DNA from: Pseudomonas borbori
Lineage (GTDB): Bacteria; Pseudomonadota; Gammaproteobacteria; Pseudomonadales; Pseudomonadaceae
Reading direction: 5' to 3'
Length of the DNA stretch: 64,000 nt
NCBI RefSeq assembly: GCF_900115555.1
Contig: NZ_FOWX01000028.1
Location: 1 to 64,000 of the forward strand
The notes below the pieces were generated by a model that was given only the letters and a program-made list of their open reading frames with translations, made no database searches and was not told the origin of the DNA. This document shows, one piece after another, positions 17,055 to 26,823 of this stretch. The position numbers and the translations under genes were made by a program. Position 1 is the first letter of the stretch. Every line of letters begins with the position of its first letter.

Positions 17055-18425
17055 TCAGCCAGCAAGATCCTCTGCGGTCAAGTCGAGACACAGACGCGCC
17101 TTGTCTACCAGTTCGTCGATCTCGGCCTTGCTGATCACCAGCGGTGGCGAAATGATCATGGTGTCGCCCACGGCACGCATGATCAGGCCGTTGTTGAAGC
17201 AGTGGCCACGGCAGATCATGCCTGCGCTCAATTCGCTCGGATAGCGCTCACGCGTGGCCTTGTTCTTCACCAGTTCGATCGCACCGAGCATGCCGACACC
17301 GCGTACTTCGCCCACCAACGGATGGTCGGCCAGTTCACGCAGACGCTTTTGCAAATAGGGTGCCGTTTCAGCCTTGACCCGCTCGATTATCTTTTCGTCG
17401 CGCAGGATGCGGATGTTTTCCAGCGCCACGGCGGCGGCCACCGGATGCCCGGAGTAGGTGAAGCCGTGGTTGAAGTCACCGCCGCGGTTGATCACCTCGA
17501 ACACCTTGTCGCTGACGATCAGGCCGCCCATGGGGATGTAACCGGAAGTCAGGCCCTTGGCGATGGTCATCAGGTCCGGCTGGTTGCCGTAGTAATCGCT
17601 GCCGAACCACTCGCCGGTCCGGCCGAAGCCGCAGATCACCTCGTCGGCGACGAACAGGATGTCGTACTTGCCGAGGATCTCGCGGATCTTCGGCCAGTAG
17701 CTGTCCGGCGGGATGATCACACCGCCGGCGCCCTGGATCGGCTCGGCGATAAAGGCGGCGACCTTGTCCACGCCGACTTCGAGAATCTTCTTCTCCAGCT
17801 GCTCGGCGGCCCAGATGCCGAACTCGTCCGGGCTCATGTCGCCACCCTCGCTGAACCAGTACGGCTGCGGGATGTGTTCGATGCCCGGGATCATGCCGCC
17901 CTGGGCGTGCATGCCGGCCATGCCGCCGAGGCTGGCCCCGGCCACGGTGGAACCGTGGTAGCCGTTGATGCGGCTGATGATCACCTGCTTCTCCGGCTGG
18001 CCCTTGACCGCCCAGTAGTGGCGGACCATGCGCAGCATGGTGTCGTTGCCTTCCGAGCCCGAACCGGTGAAGAACACGTGGTTCATGCCTTGCGGCGCGA
18101 TCTCGGCAAGGGCCTTGGCCAACTCGAGAACCGGCGGGTGGGCGGTCATGAAGAAGGTGTTGTAGAACGGCAGCTCTTTCATCTGCCTGCTGGCGGCATC
18201 GGCCAGTTCATGCCGGCCGTAGCCGATGGCGGCGCACCACAGGCCGGCCATGCCGTCGAGGATCTTGTTGCCTTCGCTGTCCCACACGTACACGCCTTCA
18301 GCCTTGACGATGATGCGCGGGCCAACCTCGCTCAGCTGCTGATAGTCACTGAACGGAGCCAGGTGGTGGTCACGGCTCATGGCCTGCCACTCGCGGGTTT
18401 GCGGATTGCTTGCTTGCTTGGTCAT
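17055..18425 (-). CDS. spuC: Polyamine:pyruvate aminotransferase SpuC
   Basis: A 456-residue class III PLP-dependent aminotransferase that moves the amino group of putrescine, cadaverine or spermidine to pyruvate. The PLP phosphate loop TGSGSEGND and the metal/cofactor Asp in FVADEVICGFGRTG are present. The Schiff-base lysine is near residue 290 in TIAKGLTSGY. Start 18425 follows GAGGTGG. The length equals that of the PAO1 protein as I recall it. It is 64 bases downstream of spuB, in the same operon. Confidence 0.95.
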   Translation of the reverse strand: MTKQASNPQTREWQAMSRDHHLAPFSDYQQLSEVGPRIIVKAEGVYVWDSEGNKILDGMAGLWCAAIGYGRHELADAASRQMKELPFYNTFFMTAHPPVLELAKALAEIAPQGMNHVFFTGSGSEGNDTMLRMVRHYWAVKGQPEKQVIISRINGYHGSTVAGASLGGMAGMHAQGGMIPGIEHIPQPYWFSEGGDMSPDEFGIWAAEQLEKKILEVGVDKVAAFIAEPIQGAGGVIIPPDSYWPKIREILGKYDILFVADEVICGFGRTGEWFGSDYYGNQPDLMTIAKGLTSGYIPMGGLIVSDKVFEVINRGGDFNHGFTYSGHPVAAAVALENIRILRDEKIIERVKAETAPYLQKRLRELADHPLVGEVRGVGMLGAIELVKNKATRERYPSELSAGMICRGHCFNNGLIMRAVGDTMIISPPLVISKAEIDELVDKARLCLDLTAEDLAG

Positions 18426-18489
18426 ATCCACCTCAAAAATGTACACCATCATCGGCTGCCACGGGCCTCGCGCCCCGGCACCCGCTCGA

Positions 18490-19848
18490 TCAAACCGAGA
18501 GCAGGAGGAACTCACGCTCCCAGGAACTGATCACACGCTTGTAGTTCTCGTGCTCGGCCCGCTTGACCGCCACGTAACCACGCATGAACTTCTCACCCAG
18601 GTACTCTTCCGCCGCCTTGCAGGCTTCCATTCGCTCCAGCGCGTGCTCGATGGTGATCGGCAGACGCAGATTGCGCCGTTCGTAACCCCGGCCCTTGACC
18701 GGCGCACCGGGTTCGAGCTGCCCCACCATGCCCATGTAACCGCACAGCAGCGAGGCGGCCAGCACCAGGTAGGGGTTGGCATCGGCACCGGCCAGACGGT
18801 TTTCCACCCGCCGGTTGTCCGGCAAGGCTTCCGGTACGCGCAGGCCGACCGTGCGGTTCTCTTCGCCCCACTCGACGTTCACCGGCGCCGAGGTGTCCGG
18901 CAGGAAGCGGCGGAAGGAATTGACGTTGGGGGCGAACAGCGGCAGCAGTTCGGGAATGTACTTCTGCATGCCACCTATATGGTGGAGGAACAGCTCGCTC
19001 ATGCTGCCATCGGCATTGGAAAACAGGTTCTGCCCGGTCTTGATGTCCACCACGCTCTGGTGGATGTGCATGGCGCTGCCAGGCTGGTCGGTGATCGGCT
19101 TGGCCATGAAGGTCGCCGCCACGTCATGCTTGAGCGCCGCCTCGCGCATGGTGCGCTTGAACACGGTGATCTGGTCGGCCAGGTGCAAGGCCTCGCCATG
19201 GCGGAAGTTGATTTCCATCTGCGCCGGGCCGTCTTCGTGGATCAGGGTGTCGAGATCCAGGCCCTGGATTTCACACCAGTCGTAGACATCTTCGAACAGC
19301 GGGTCGAATTCGTTGGCGGCATCGATGGAGAACGACTGGCGACCGACTTCCGGACGGCCGGAGCGGCCCATCGGCGCTTCCAGCGGGAAGTCCGGGTCGC
19401 TGCAACGCTTGGTCAGGTAGAACTCCATCTCCGGTGCGACTATCGGCTTCCAGCCCTTGTCGGCATACAGTTTGAGCACATTCTTGAGAATGTTGCGCGG
19501 CGACAGCTCGATCGGGTTGCCCTGCTTGTCGAAGGTATCGTGGATGACCATGGCGGTCGGCTCGATGGCCCAGGGCACCAGGAACACCGCGTTCTCGTCG
19601 GGGCGACAGAACATGTCGATGTCCGCCTCGTCGAGCAGGGCGTAATAGATGTCGTCCTCGACGTAGTCGCCGGTCACGGTCTGCAGCAGCACACTCTCGG
19701 GGAGGCGCATGCCCTTCTCGTCGAGGAACTTGTTGGTCGGCGAAATCTTGCCACGGGCAATGCCGGTAAGATCGCTTATCAAACATTCAACTTCGGTGAT
19801 TTTGCGTTCTTTCAGCCAGCTCGAAAGCTGGTCCAGTTTGGTGCTCAT
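18490..19848 (-). CDS. spuB: Glutamylpolyamine synthetase SpuB (glutamine synthetase family)
   Basis: 452 residues with the glutamine synthetase fold. The N-terminal beta-grasp domain has CLISDLTGIARGK, the metal-binding glutamates are in APEMEFYL, the ATP/substrate region is FMAKPITDQPGSAMHIHQS, and AGADANPYL comes near the C-terminus. It attaches glutamate to a polyamine using ATP, the first step of the gamma-glutamyl route. GAGGT six bases upstream decides the start. It lies between spuA and spuC. Confidence 0.93.
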   Translation of the reverse strand: MSTKLDQLSSWLKERKITEVECLISDLTGIARGKISPTNKFLDEKGMRLPESVLLQTVTGDYVEDDIYYALLDEADIDMFCRPDENAVFLVPWAIEPTAMVIHDTFDKQGNPIELSPRNILKNVLKLYADKGWKPIVAPEMEFYLTKRCSDPDFPLEAPMGRSGRPEVGRQSFSIDAANEFDPLFEDVYDWCEIQGLDLDTLIHEDGPAQMEINFRHGEALHLADQITVFKRTMREAALKHDVAATFMAKPITDQPGSAMHIHQSVVDIKTGQNLFSNADGSMSELFLHHIGGMQKYIPELLPLFAPNVNSFRRFLPDTSAPVNVEWGEENRTVGLRVPEALPDNRRVENRLAGADANPYLVLAASLLCGYMGMVGQLEPGAPVKGRGYERRNLRLPITIEHALERMEACKAAEEYLGEKFMRGYVAVKRAEHENYKRVISSWEREFLLLSV

Positions 19849-19891
19849 AGAGACCTCAGGGTTGATGAGAGCCGACTCATGGAGAGTCGGT

Positions 19892-20644
19892 TCAGCGCTG
19901 CCCCGCCCTCTTCCTGCAAGCCTCACCAAAGGCCTGGAAGATGGCGAGATAATTCGGGTTGGATCCTACCTGCCATTCGGGGTGCCATTGCACCCCCAGG
20001 GCGAAACTCGGCGCACCTTCGACGGAGAAGGCTTCGATCAACCCGTCAGGCGCCAGCGCTTCGACGCGAAGGCCCGGCGCCAGACGCTCAACGCCCTGCC
20101 CGTGAATGGAGTTGACGGCAATCTCGCTGGGCAAGCCGAGGCCGGCGAGTACGCCGCCCGGCTGCACCCGCAGCAGGTGGCGCGGAGCATATTGCACCTC
20201 GAGCGGCTCATCGGCCTGCTCGCGGTGATCGAGCATGCCGGCGACCTCATGCACCTTCTGCAGCAGGGTGCCGCCGAAGGCCACGTTGATCTCCTGAAAG
20301 CCGCGACAGATGCCGAGCACCGGGACGCCGGCGGCGATGGCCTGGCGGACCAGGGGCAAGGTGGTGCGATCGCGCTCGGGATCGTGCGGCGTCCCGGCCT
20401 CGCTGGGCGAGCCGCTATAATGATGGGGCTCGACATTCGACGGCGAGCCGGTGAACAGCAGACCGTGCAGATTATCGAGCAGGGTCGACTGATCGAGCAG
20501 TTCGCCCAGCGCCGGAATGATCAGCGGCAGGCCGCCGGCTCCAATGGCTACGGCACGAACGTATTTGTCACCGGTTATATGGTGAAGATGCAGACCGACC
20601 TGTTTAGTACAGGCGGTAACGCCGATCAACGGCAGGCGCGACAT
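19892..20644 (-). CDS. spuA: Gamma-glutamyl hydrolase SpuA (class I glutamine amidotransferase fold, PuuD-like)
   Basis: 250 residues. The nucleophile C113 is in GICRGFQEIN and H221 is in GVQWHPEW, the catalytic pair of PuuD-like hydrolases. The enzyme releases glutamate from gamma-glutamylated intermediates such as gamma-glutamyl-GABA. It is the first gene of the spuABC operon, divergent from spuI across a 277-base control region. The ribosome binding site is weak (GGGTG). Confidence 0.93.
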   Translation of the reverse strand: MSRLPLIGVTACTKQVGLHLHHITGDKYVRAVAIGAGGLPLIIPALGELLDQSTLLDNLHGLLFTGSPSNVEPHHYSGSPSEAGTPHDPERDRTTLPLVRQAIAAGVPVLGICRGFQEINVAFGGTLLQKVHEVAGMLDHREQADEPLEVQYAPRHLLRVQPGGVLAGLGLPSEIAVNSIHGQGVERLAPGLRVEALAPDGLIEAFSVEGAPSFALGVQWHPEWQVGSNPNYLAIFQAFGEACRKRAGQR

Positions 20645-20692
20645 GTGACACCCGTTTTATTGCTGTTAGTGGGTTGAAACCGAGCTTAGCCT

Positions 20693-20733
20693 TGTTCATT
20701 TTTTTACACAATAGGGATGTAAAAAATTGAACA
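20693..20733. promoter_or_regulatory. Long inverted repeat between spuA and spuI, candidate PauR/PuuR-type operator
   Basis: TGTTCATTTTTTTACA (20693-20708) and TGTAAAAAATTGAACA (20718-20733) are complementary at 15 of 16 positions across a nine-base spacer. The outer TGTTCA/TGAACA and the AT tract resemble the ATGAACA core that E. coli PuuR recognises. In Pseudomonas the counterpart is PauR. It lies 49 bases upstream of the spuA start. Confidence 0.6.
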
Positions 20734-20921
20734 CACCTCTGTGAGCACCGCGCCAGACAAGGCTCCGCGTGGGACAGCGCTGCCCTGAAACGCCCTGAAT
20801 GTGGTCACACTGCGCTTTTTTAGGGCAAAATAAGCCACCCTTGACAGGCTTCAAGGTTTAAGATTGACTCAACTCACCGTTGTTTAATGATTGATATTTT
20901 TAACAAGAAAGGTGTTGCATC

Positions 20922-22298
20922 ATGTCGGTACCCCCGCGTGCCGTTCAGCTTAACGAAGCGAACGCGTTCCTTAAGAAACATCCTGAGGTCCTGTTCGTCG
21001 ACCTTCTCATTGCAGATATGAATGGAGTGGTGCGCGGCAAGCGCATCGAGCGTGCGAGCCTGCACAAGGTTTACGAACGCGGCATCAACCTCCCGGCGTC
21101 TTTGTTCGCCCTGGATATCAACGGCTCGACGGTGGAAAGCACCGGCCTGGGCCTGGATATCGGCGATGCCGACCGCATCTGCTACCCCATCCCCAACACC
21201 CTGTGCAATGAACCCTGGCAGAAGCGCCCTACCGCGCAACTGTTGATGACCATGCACGAAATGGAAGGCGAGCCGTTCTTTGCCGACCCACGGGAAGTGT
21301 TGCGTCAGGTGGTCGCGAAGTTCGACGAACTGGGCCTTACCATCTGTGCCGCTTTCGAACTCGAGTTCTACCTGATCGACCAGGCCAACGTGAACGGCCG
21401 CCCGCAGCCGCCACTGTCGCCGCTGTCGGGCAAGCGTCCGCATTCGACCCAGGTCTACCTGATCGACGACCTCGACGAATACGCCGAATGCCTGCAGGAC
21501 ATCCTCGAAGGCGCCAAGGAGCAGGGCATCCCCGCCGATGCCATCGTCAAGGAAAGCGCCCCGGCGCAGTTCGAGGTCAACCTGCACCACGTCGCCGACC
21601 CGATCAAGGCCTGCGACTACGCGCTGCTGCTCAAGCGTCTGGTGAAGAACATCGCCTACGACCATGAGATGGACACCACCTTCATGGCCAAGCCCTACCC
21701 GAACCAGGCGGGCAACGGCTTGCACGTGCACATCTCGATCCTCGACAAGGACGGCAAGAATATTTTTGCCTGCGACGATCCGGAGCAGAACGACGCCCTG
21801 CGCCATGCCATCGGCGGCGTGCTGGAAACCATGCCGGCGTCGATGGCCTTCCTCTGCCCGAACGTCAACTCGTACCGCCGCTTCGGCGCGCAGTATTACG
21901 TGCCGAACTCGCCGTGCTGGGGGATCGACAACCGTACCGTGGCCCTGCGCGTGCCGAACGACAGTGCCGATGCGGTGCGTATCGAACACCGGGTCGCCGG
22001 TGCCGATGCCAACCCCTACCTGCTGCTGTCGGCAGTGCTGGCGGGCGTGCACCACGGCCTGACCAACAAGATCGAGCCAAGCGCGCCGGTGGAAGGCAAC
22101 TCCTACGAGCAGAACGAACAGAGCCTGCCGAACAACCTGCGCGATGCCCTGCGCGAGCTGGATGACAGCGAGGTACTGGCGCGCTATATCGACCCGAAGT
22201 ACATCGATATCTTCGTCGCCTGCAAGGAAAGCGAGCTGGCCGAGTTCGAGAACTCGATCTCCGACCTCGAGTACAACTGGTACCTGCACACCGTGTAA
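20922..22298 (+). CDS. spuI: Glutamylpolyamine synthetase SpuI (glutamine synthetase family)
   Basis: 458 residues. FVDLLIADMNGVVRGKRIE forms the N-terminal domain, AAFELEFYLIDQ carries the metal ligands, and FMAKPYPNQAGNGLHVHIS and AGADANPYLLLSA complete the catalytic core. The enzyme gamma-glutamylates polyamines such as putrescine or cadaverine. An AAAGG site lies upstream of the ATG. Two TTGACA-like boxes, at 20841-20846 and 20864-20869, are candidate -35 elements. It is divergent from spuA, ends at a strong terminator, and is the second of four synthetase paralogues in the window. Confidence 0.93.
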   Translation: MSVPPRAVQLNEANAFLKKHPEVLFVDLLIADMNGVVRGKRIERASLHKVYERGINLPASLFALDINGSTVESTGLGLDIGDADRICYPIPNTLCNEPWQKRPTAQLLMTMHEMEGEPFFADPREVLRQVVAKFDELGLTICAAFELEFYLIDQANVNGRPQPPLSPLSGKRPHSTQVYLIDDLDEYAECLQDILEGAKEQGIPADAIVKESAPAQFEVNLHHVADPIKACDYALLLKRLVKNIAYDHEMDTTFMAKPYPNQAGNGLHVHISILDKDGKNIFACDDPEQNDALRHAIGGVLETMPASMAFLCPNVNSYRRFGAQYYVPNSPCWGIDNRTVALRVPNDSADAVRIEHRVAGADANPYLLLSAVLAGVHHGLTNKIEPSAPVEGNSYEQNEQSLPNNLRDALRELDDSEVLARYIDPKYIDIFVACKESELAEFENSISDLEYNWYLHTV

Positions 22299-22307
22299 GC
22301 ACTACCC

Positions 22308-22335
22308 GACGCCGGCTTGATGCCGGCGTCGTTTT
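22308..22335 (+). terminator. Rho-independent terminator of spuI
   Basis: GACGCCGGC and GCCGGCGTC form a nine-base-pair stem with a five-base loop, followed by GTTTT. It starts nine bases after the spuI stop codon. Confidence 0.85.
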
Positions 22336-22448
22336 AACCAGCCGAATCTGCCGCATCGCCAACAACTCTGACAACCGCGCATAAGCCTGCGGCGGGGTAC
22401 TGCTGCGCCGAATTCAGCCGTGGACGCACCACCGCCAAGGAGAAACCC

Positions 22449-23543
22449 ATGTTGCGCCTGCTCGCTTCGCTACTGCTCGTGCTGCTGCCGCTACTGGCTC
22501 ACTGCGCACCGCAAGCTGCGCTGGAAAAAGCCGAGGACAGCCTGCGCGTATACAACTGGAACGACTACATCGCACCGCAGGTGCTCGAGCGCTTCGAGGC
22601 CGAAAGCGGAATCCGCATCGAATACCACACCTTCAGCAGCGCCGAGGACATGCACGCGGCGCTCGCGGGCAGCGAGGCCATCGACATCATCGTGCCCTCG
22701 CACAACGACTTGCCGCAACTGATCGGGGACGGCCTGCTGCAGCCCCTGGATTTCAACCTGCTGCCCAACCGCGTACACCTGGACAAACAGCTGCTGAGCA
22801 AACTCGCCGCGGTCGATCCGGGCAACCGCCATGCGGTGCCCTACCTGTGGGGCGCGGTCGGCCTGGCAATCAACACGCCGCAGGCCGAAGCCGCATTCGG
22901 CGGCCCGCTACCCGACAGCTGGAGCCTGCTGTTCGACCCCGCACAGAGCGCGCGTCTGGCCAGTTGCGGCATCAGCGTGCTGGATGCACCGGACGAGACC
23001 CTGGCGCTGCTGCTCAACTATCAGGGTCGCAGCCTGACCCGCAGCGCAGCGAGCCGCATCGAACGCGCCAGCAGCGTGCTCGAGCGCCTGCGCCCCAACC
23101 TGCGCTACGTCGACAGCCAACGCTATATCGATGACCTCGGCAATGGCCGCCTGTGCGTGGCCATGGCCTGGGTCGGCGACGCCCTGGCGGCCGCCGATGC
23201 CGGCCAGCCGGTGCGCTTCCTGGTGCCGGATGAGGGTTCGGTGCTGTTCATCGACAACCTGGTGATCCCGCACAACGCCCGCCGTGCCGACCTGGCCCAC
23301 CGCTTCATCGACTACCTGATGCAGCCCGAGGTCGCCGCACTGATCACCACGGCAACCCTCTATCCCAGCGGCAACGCCGACTCCAAGGCGTTTCTCGACG
23401 CGGCTCTGCGCAACCAGCCCGGCCTCTACCCGGACGCCGCGACCAAGCGTCGTCTGCATGCCCTGGAGGCGTTACCGGAAAAGCACATGCAGGCCCGCGA
23501 CCGGGTGTGGCCGCGCTTTCGCGATGGTGCCCTGCCGCTGTAG
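22449..23543 (+). CDS. Second periplasmic polyamine-binding protein (PotF-like, PA0295-type)
   Basis: 364 residues with a signal peptide (about 1-20, LLPLLAHCAPQ). The family start LRVYNWNDYIAPQVLERFE follows. YVDSQRYIDDLGNGRLCVAMAW matches the ligand-contact region of PotF-like proteins but is less conserved than the copy at 15802. AAGGAG gives the start. It has no permease of its own next to it and could feed SpuFGH with another substrate such as agmatine. That role is inference. Confidence 0.85.
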   Translation: MLRLLASLLLVLLPLLAHCAPQAALEKAEDSLRVYNWNDYIAPQVLERFEAESGIRIEYHTFSSAEDMHAALAGSEAIDIIVPSHNDLPQLIGDGLLQPLDFNLLPNRVHLDKQLLSKLAAVDPGNRHAVPYLWGAVGLAINTPQAEAAFGGPLPDSWSLLFDPAQSARLASCGISVLDAPDETLALLLNYQGRSLTRSAASRIERASSVLERLRPNLRYVDSQRYIDDLGNGRLCVAMAWVGDALAAADAGQPVRFLVPDEGSVLFIDNLVIPHNARRADLAHRFIDYLMQPEVAALITTATLYPSGNADSKAFLDAALRNQPGLYPDAATKRRLHALEALPEKHMQARDRVWPRFRDGALPL

Positions 23544-23625
23544 GGCGGGTGCTTGCGCGCCAGCCGACTTGCCTGCACAGCACCGGCTGGCGTCCAATGG
23601 CGCGTCCCTTGCCGAGATGATCGCC

Positions 23626-24264
23626 ATGCAGCGTACCGCCCCCGCCCGCAAACCCCGCGCCAGCAGCCAGGCACGGATCGCCGTGATCCTCAAAGCCGCC
23701 CGCGCGCTGCTCGCCGAGCAGGGTGTGGCCAATCTGTCGATCTACAGCGTGGCCGAGCGCGCGGCCATTCCCGCGTCCTCGGTCTACCACTTCTTCGCCA
23801 GCGTGCCGGCGCTGCTCGAAGGCCTGACCGCCGACATCCATGCCGCCTTTCGCGCCAGCCTGCAGGCGCCCATCGCCCATGCCGAACTGCGCGACTGGCG
23901 CGACCTGTCGCGCATCGTCGAGCAGCGCATGCTGGCGATCTATGCGGCCGATCCGGCCGCGCGTCAGTTGATCCTGGCCCAGCACGGCCTGAGCGAGGTG
24001 ACCCAGGCCGACCGCCAGCACGATCTCGAGCTGGGCCGGCTGATGCAGGCGCTGTTCGAACGGCATTTCGACCTGCCGCCACTGCCGGACGATGTCGATG
24101 TGTTCGCCCTGGCCATGGAACTGGGCGACCGCGTCTATGCCCGTTCGGTGCAACTGCACGGCGGCATCACCCCGCGCCTGGCCGAGGAAGGCATGCGCGT
24201 GTTCGACGCCTACCTGGGCCTGTACCTGCCGCCCTGCCTGCCGAAACGCGCCGCAGCGCTGTAG
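23626..24264 (+). CDS. aguR: TetR-family regulator AguR of the agmatine genes
   Basis: About 212 residues, with start chosen at ATG 23626; 23617 is equally possible and neither has a strong ribosome binding site. The helix-turn-helix covers about residues 20-65 (LSIYSVAERAAIPASSVYHF). The remainder is a ligand-binding domain of the AguR type. Position, between a polyamine-binding protein and aguB, is the same as in PAO1, where AguR represses aguBA and is released by agmatine or N-carbamoylputrescine. That function is transferred from context. Confidence 0.82.
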   Translation: MQRTAPARKPRASSQARIAVILKAARALLAEQGVANLSIYSVAERAAIPASSVYHFFASVPALLEGLTADIHAAFRASLQAPIAHAELRDWRDLSRIVEQRMLAIYAADPAARQLILAQHGLSEVTQADRQHDLELGRLMQALFERHFDLPPLPDDVDVFALAMELGDRVYARSVQLHGGITPRLAEEGMRVFDAYLGLYLPPCLPKRAAAL

Positions 24265-24280
24265 CCAGCGCCACTCGCCC

Positions 24281-24462
24281 GTAGCCTGGATGCAATCCGG
24301 GGAACTCGACGGGCTGACGACAGCTCCCGGATTGCATCCGGACTACGCGAGCCGGACAGGGTGGATTGCGCCTTGTTCATCCGCCATCGTCGCTGGTGGA
24401 TGGGTAAAGCGTCATCCACCCTACAATGCTAAAGCCTCGCGGGCATGGCCCGCTCCTACGTG
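24281..24462. repeat. Cluster of REP-type palindromes upstream of aguB
   Basis: Three families follow one another. Inverted copies of TAGCCTGGATGCAATCCGG lie at 24282-24347. A pair around GGTGGATG...CATCCACC lies at about 24355-24428. A single arm CGGGCATGGCCCGCTCCTAC follows at about 24440-24460. The first family recurs at 54717-54784 and the third at 12913-12963. No gene is present here. Confidence 0.75.
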
Positions 24463-24502
24463 CCGCCGAGGGCATGGCCATAAATGCGGATATTTATCTG
24501 CG

Positions 24503-24562
24503 TTTTTATCGAAAGTAACTCACAAAAAGATGAAATGCACTTTTAAAACAGATTTTTATCGA
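24503..24562. promoter_or_regulatory. Direct repeats in the aguB promoter region, candidate AguR sites
   Basis: TTTTTATCGA occurs at 24503-24512 and 24553-24562, exactly 50 bases apart, in an AT-rich stretch. This is about 100-155 bases upstream of the aguB start. The spacing of close to five helical turns would place two bound proteins on the same DNA face. No data link AguR to these. Confidence 0.35.
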
Positions 24563-24657
24563 TTATAAAGTCACATAACCGCTCGCCGACACGGCGTCGT
24601 CACAGGTCGTCTGCTAGCGTGTAACGACCACCGTCCATTGCTCCTACGAGGTGTTCC

Positions 24658-25536
<879 letters not shown>

Positions 25537-25541
25537 ATCGA

Positions 25542-25612
25542 GTAGGGTGCGCGGGGTCGCCCAGGCCGTGCGCACCGCCCCTACGCAATCGGTGCGCGCG
25601 GCGCACCCTACG
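25542..25612. repeat. REP-like inverted repeat between aguB and aguA
   Basis: GTAGGGTGCGC near the left end and GCGCACCCTAC at the right end form an inverted pair with a further GTGCGC copy between. The same family occurs at 60947-61005, and a degenerate copy lies near 51960-52015. It fills nearly the whole aguB-aguA gap, and both genes remain intact. Confidence 0.75.
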
Positions 25613-25629
25613 CCATGCAGGTAGATACT

Positions 25630-26736
25630 ATGACCACCCTGAACAGCACCCCCCGCGCCGACGGCTTCCGCATGCCGGCCGAGTGGGAAGCCCATAGCCA
25701 GACCTGGATGGTCTGGCCCGAGCGCCCGGACAACTGGCGCCTCGGCGGCAAGCCGGCGCAAGCGGCCTTCGCCGCGGTGGCCAAGGCCATCGCCGCATTC
25801 GAGCCGGTGACTGTCTGCGTCAGCGCCGGGCAATACGAGAACGCCCGCGCCCGCCTCGACCACGGCGCTATCCGCGTGGTCGAAATCAGCAGCGACGATG
25901 CCTGGGTGCGCGACACCGGGCCGACCTTCGTCACCAACCCGCACGGCGAAGTCCGTGGCATCGACTGGACCTTCAATGCCTGGGGCGGCTTCGATGGCGG
26001 CCTGTACTTCCCGTGGCAGCGCGACGATCAGGTGGCCGGCAAGATCCTCGAGATCGAGCGCTGCGCGCGCTACCGCACCGAAGGCTTCATCCTCGAAGGC
26101 GGCTCGATCCACGTCGACGGCGAAGGCACCCTGATCACCACCGAGGAATGCCTGCTCAACCGCAACCGCAACCCGCACCTCAGCCGTGAACAAACCGAGC
26201 AGGTGCTGCGCGAGCATCTGGCAATCGACAAGGTGATCTGGCTGCCGGATGGCCTGTTCAACGACGAAACCGACGGCCACGTCGACAACTTCTGCTGCTA
26301 CGTGCGCCCCGGCGAGGTGCTGCTGGCCTGGACCGACGACCCGCAGGACCCCAACTACCCGCGCTGCCAGGCGGCGCTGCAGGTACTGGAGCAGGCGCGC
26401 GACGCCCAGGGTCGCCAACTGATCGTGCACAAGCTGCCGATCCCCGGCCCGCTCTACGCCACGGCAGAAGAATGCGCCGGCGTCGACCTGGTCGCCGGCA
26501 GCCAGCAGCGCAGCCCGGAGGTGCGCCTGGCCGGCTCCTACGTCAACTTCCTGATCGTCAACGGCGGCATCATCGCGCCGAGCTTCGACGACCCGCAGGA
26601 CGAGGCCGCCCACGCCATCCTCCAGCGCCTGTTTCCCGAGCACCGGGTGGTGCTGGTGCCCGGCCGCGAGATCCTCCTCGGCGGCGGCAATATCCACTGC
26701 ATCACCCAGCAGCAGCCGGCACCGCAACGCGCCTGA
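25630..26736 (+). CDS. aguA: Agmatine deiminase AguA
   Basis: 368 residues, the same length as the PAO1 enzyme. It is a peptidyl-arginine-deiminase-fold enzyme that converts agmatine to N-carbamoylputrescine and ammonia. EGGSIHVDGEGTLITTEECL, DETDGHVDNF and the nucleophile C357 in GGGNIHCITQQ are the active-site segments. The start at 25630 is preceded by AGGTAG; a second in-frame ATG lies at 25615. AguA is downstream of aguB across a REP element. Confidence 0.96.
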   Translation: MTTLNSTPRADGFRMPAEWEAHSQTWMVWPERPDNWRLGGKPAQAAFAAVAKAIAAFEPVTVCVSAGQYENARARLDHGAIRVVEISSDDAWVRDTGPTFVTNPHGEVRGIDWTFNAWGGFDGGLYFPWQRDDQVAGKILEIERCARYRTEGFILEGGSIHVDGEGTLITTEECLLNRNRNPHLSREQTEQVLREHLAIDKVIWLPDGLFNDETDGHVDNFCCYVRPGEVLLAWTDDPQDPNYPRCQAALQVLEQARDAQGRQLIVHKLPIPGPLYATAEECAGVDLVAGSQQRSPEVRLAGSYVNFLIVNGGIIAPSFDDPQDEAAHAILQRLFPEHRVVLVPGREILLGGGNIHCITQQQPAPQRA

Positions 26737-26823
26737 CCGGCTCGGGGCAGCGAGCGCATCGGGCTCTCGCCTGCCCCGGGTTACTCGCGCAACACTAGCT
26801 GCGCCGGTGTTACTCTGGCGTCC

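Noticed and set aside
20795..20815. Possible sigma-54 promoter in the spuA/spuI gap (TGGTCACACTGC)
   Set aside because: The distance between GG and GC is too short for the -24/-12 pattern.
24281..24462. Possible CRISPR-like array upstream of aguB
   Set aside because: Repeats belong to three different palindrome families, with no regular spacing and no cas genes; these are REP elements.
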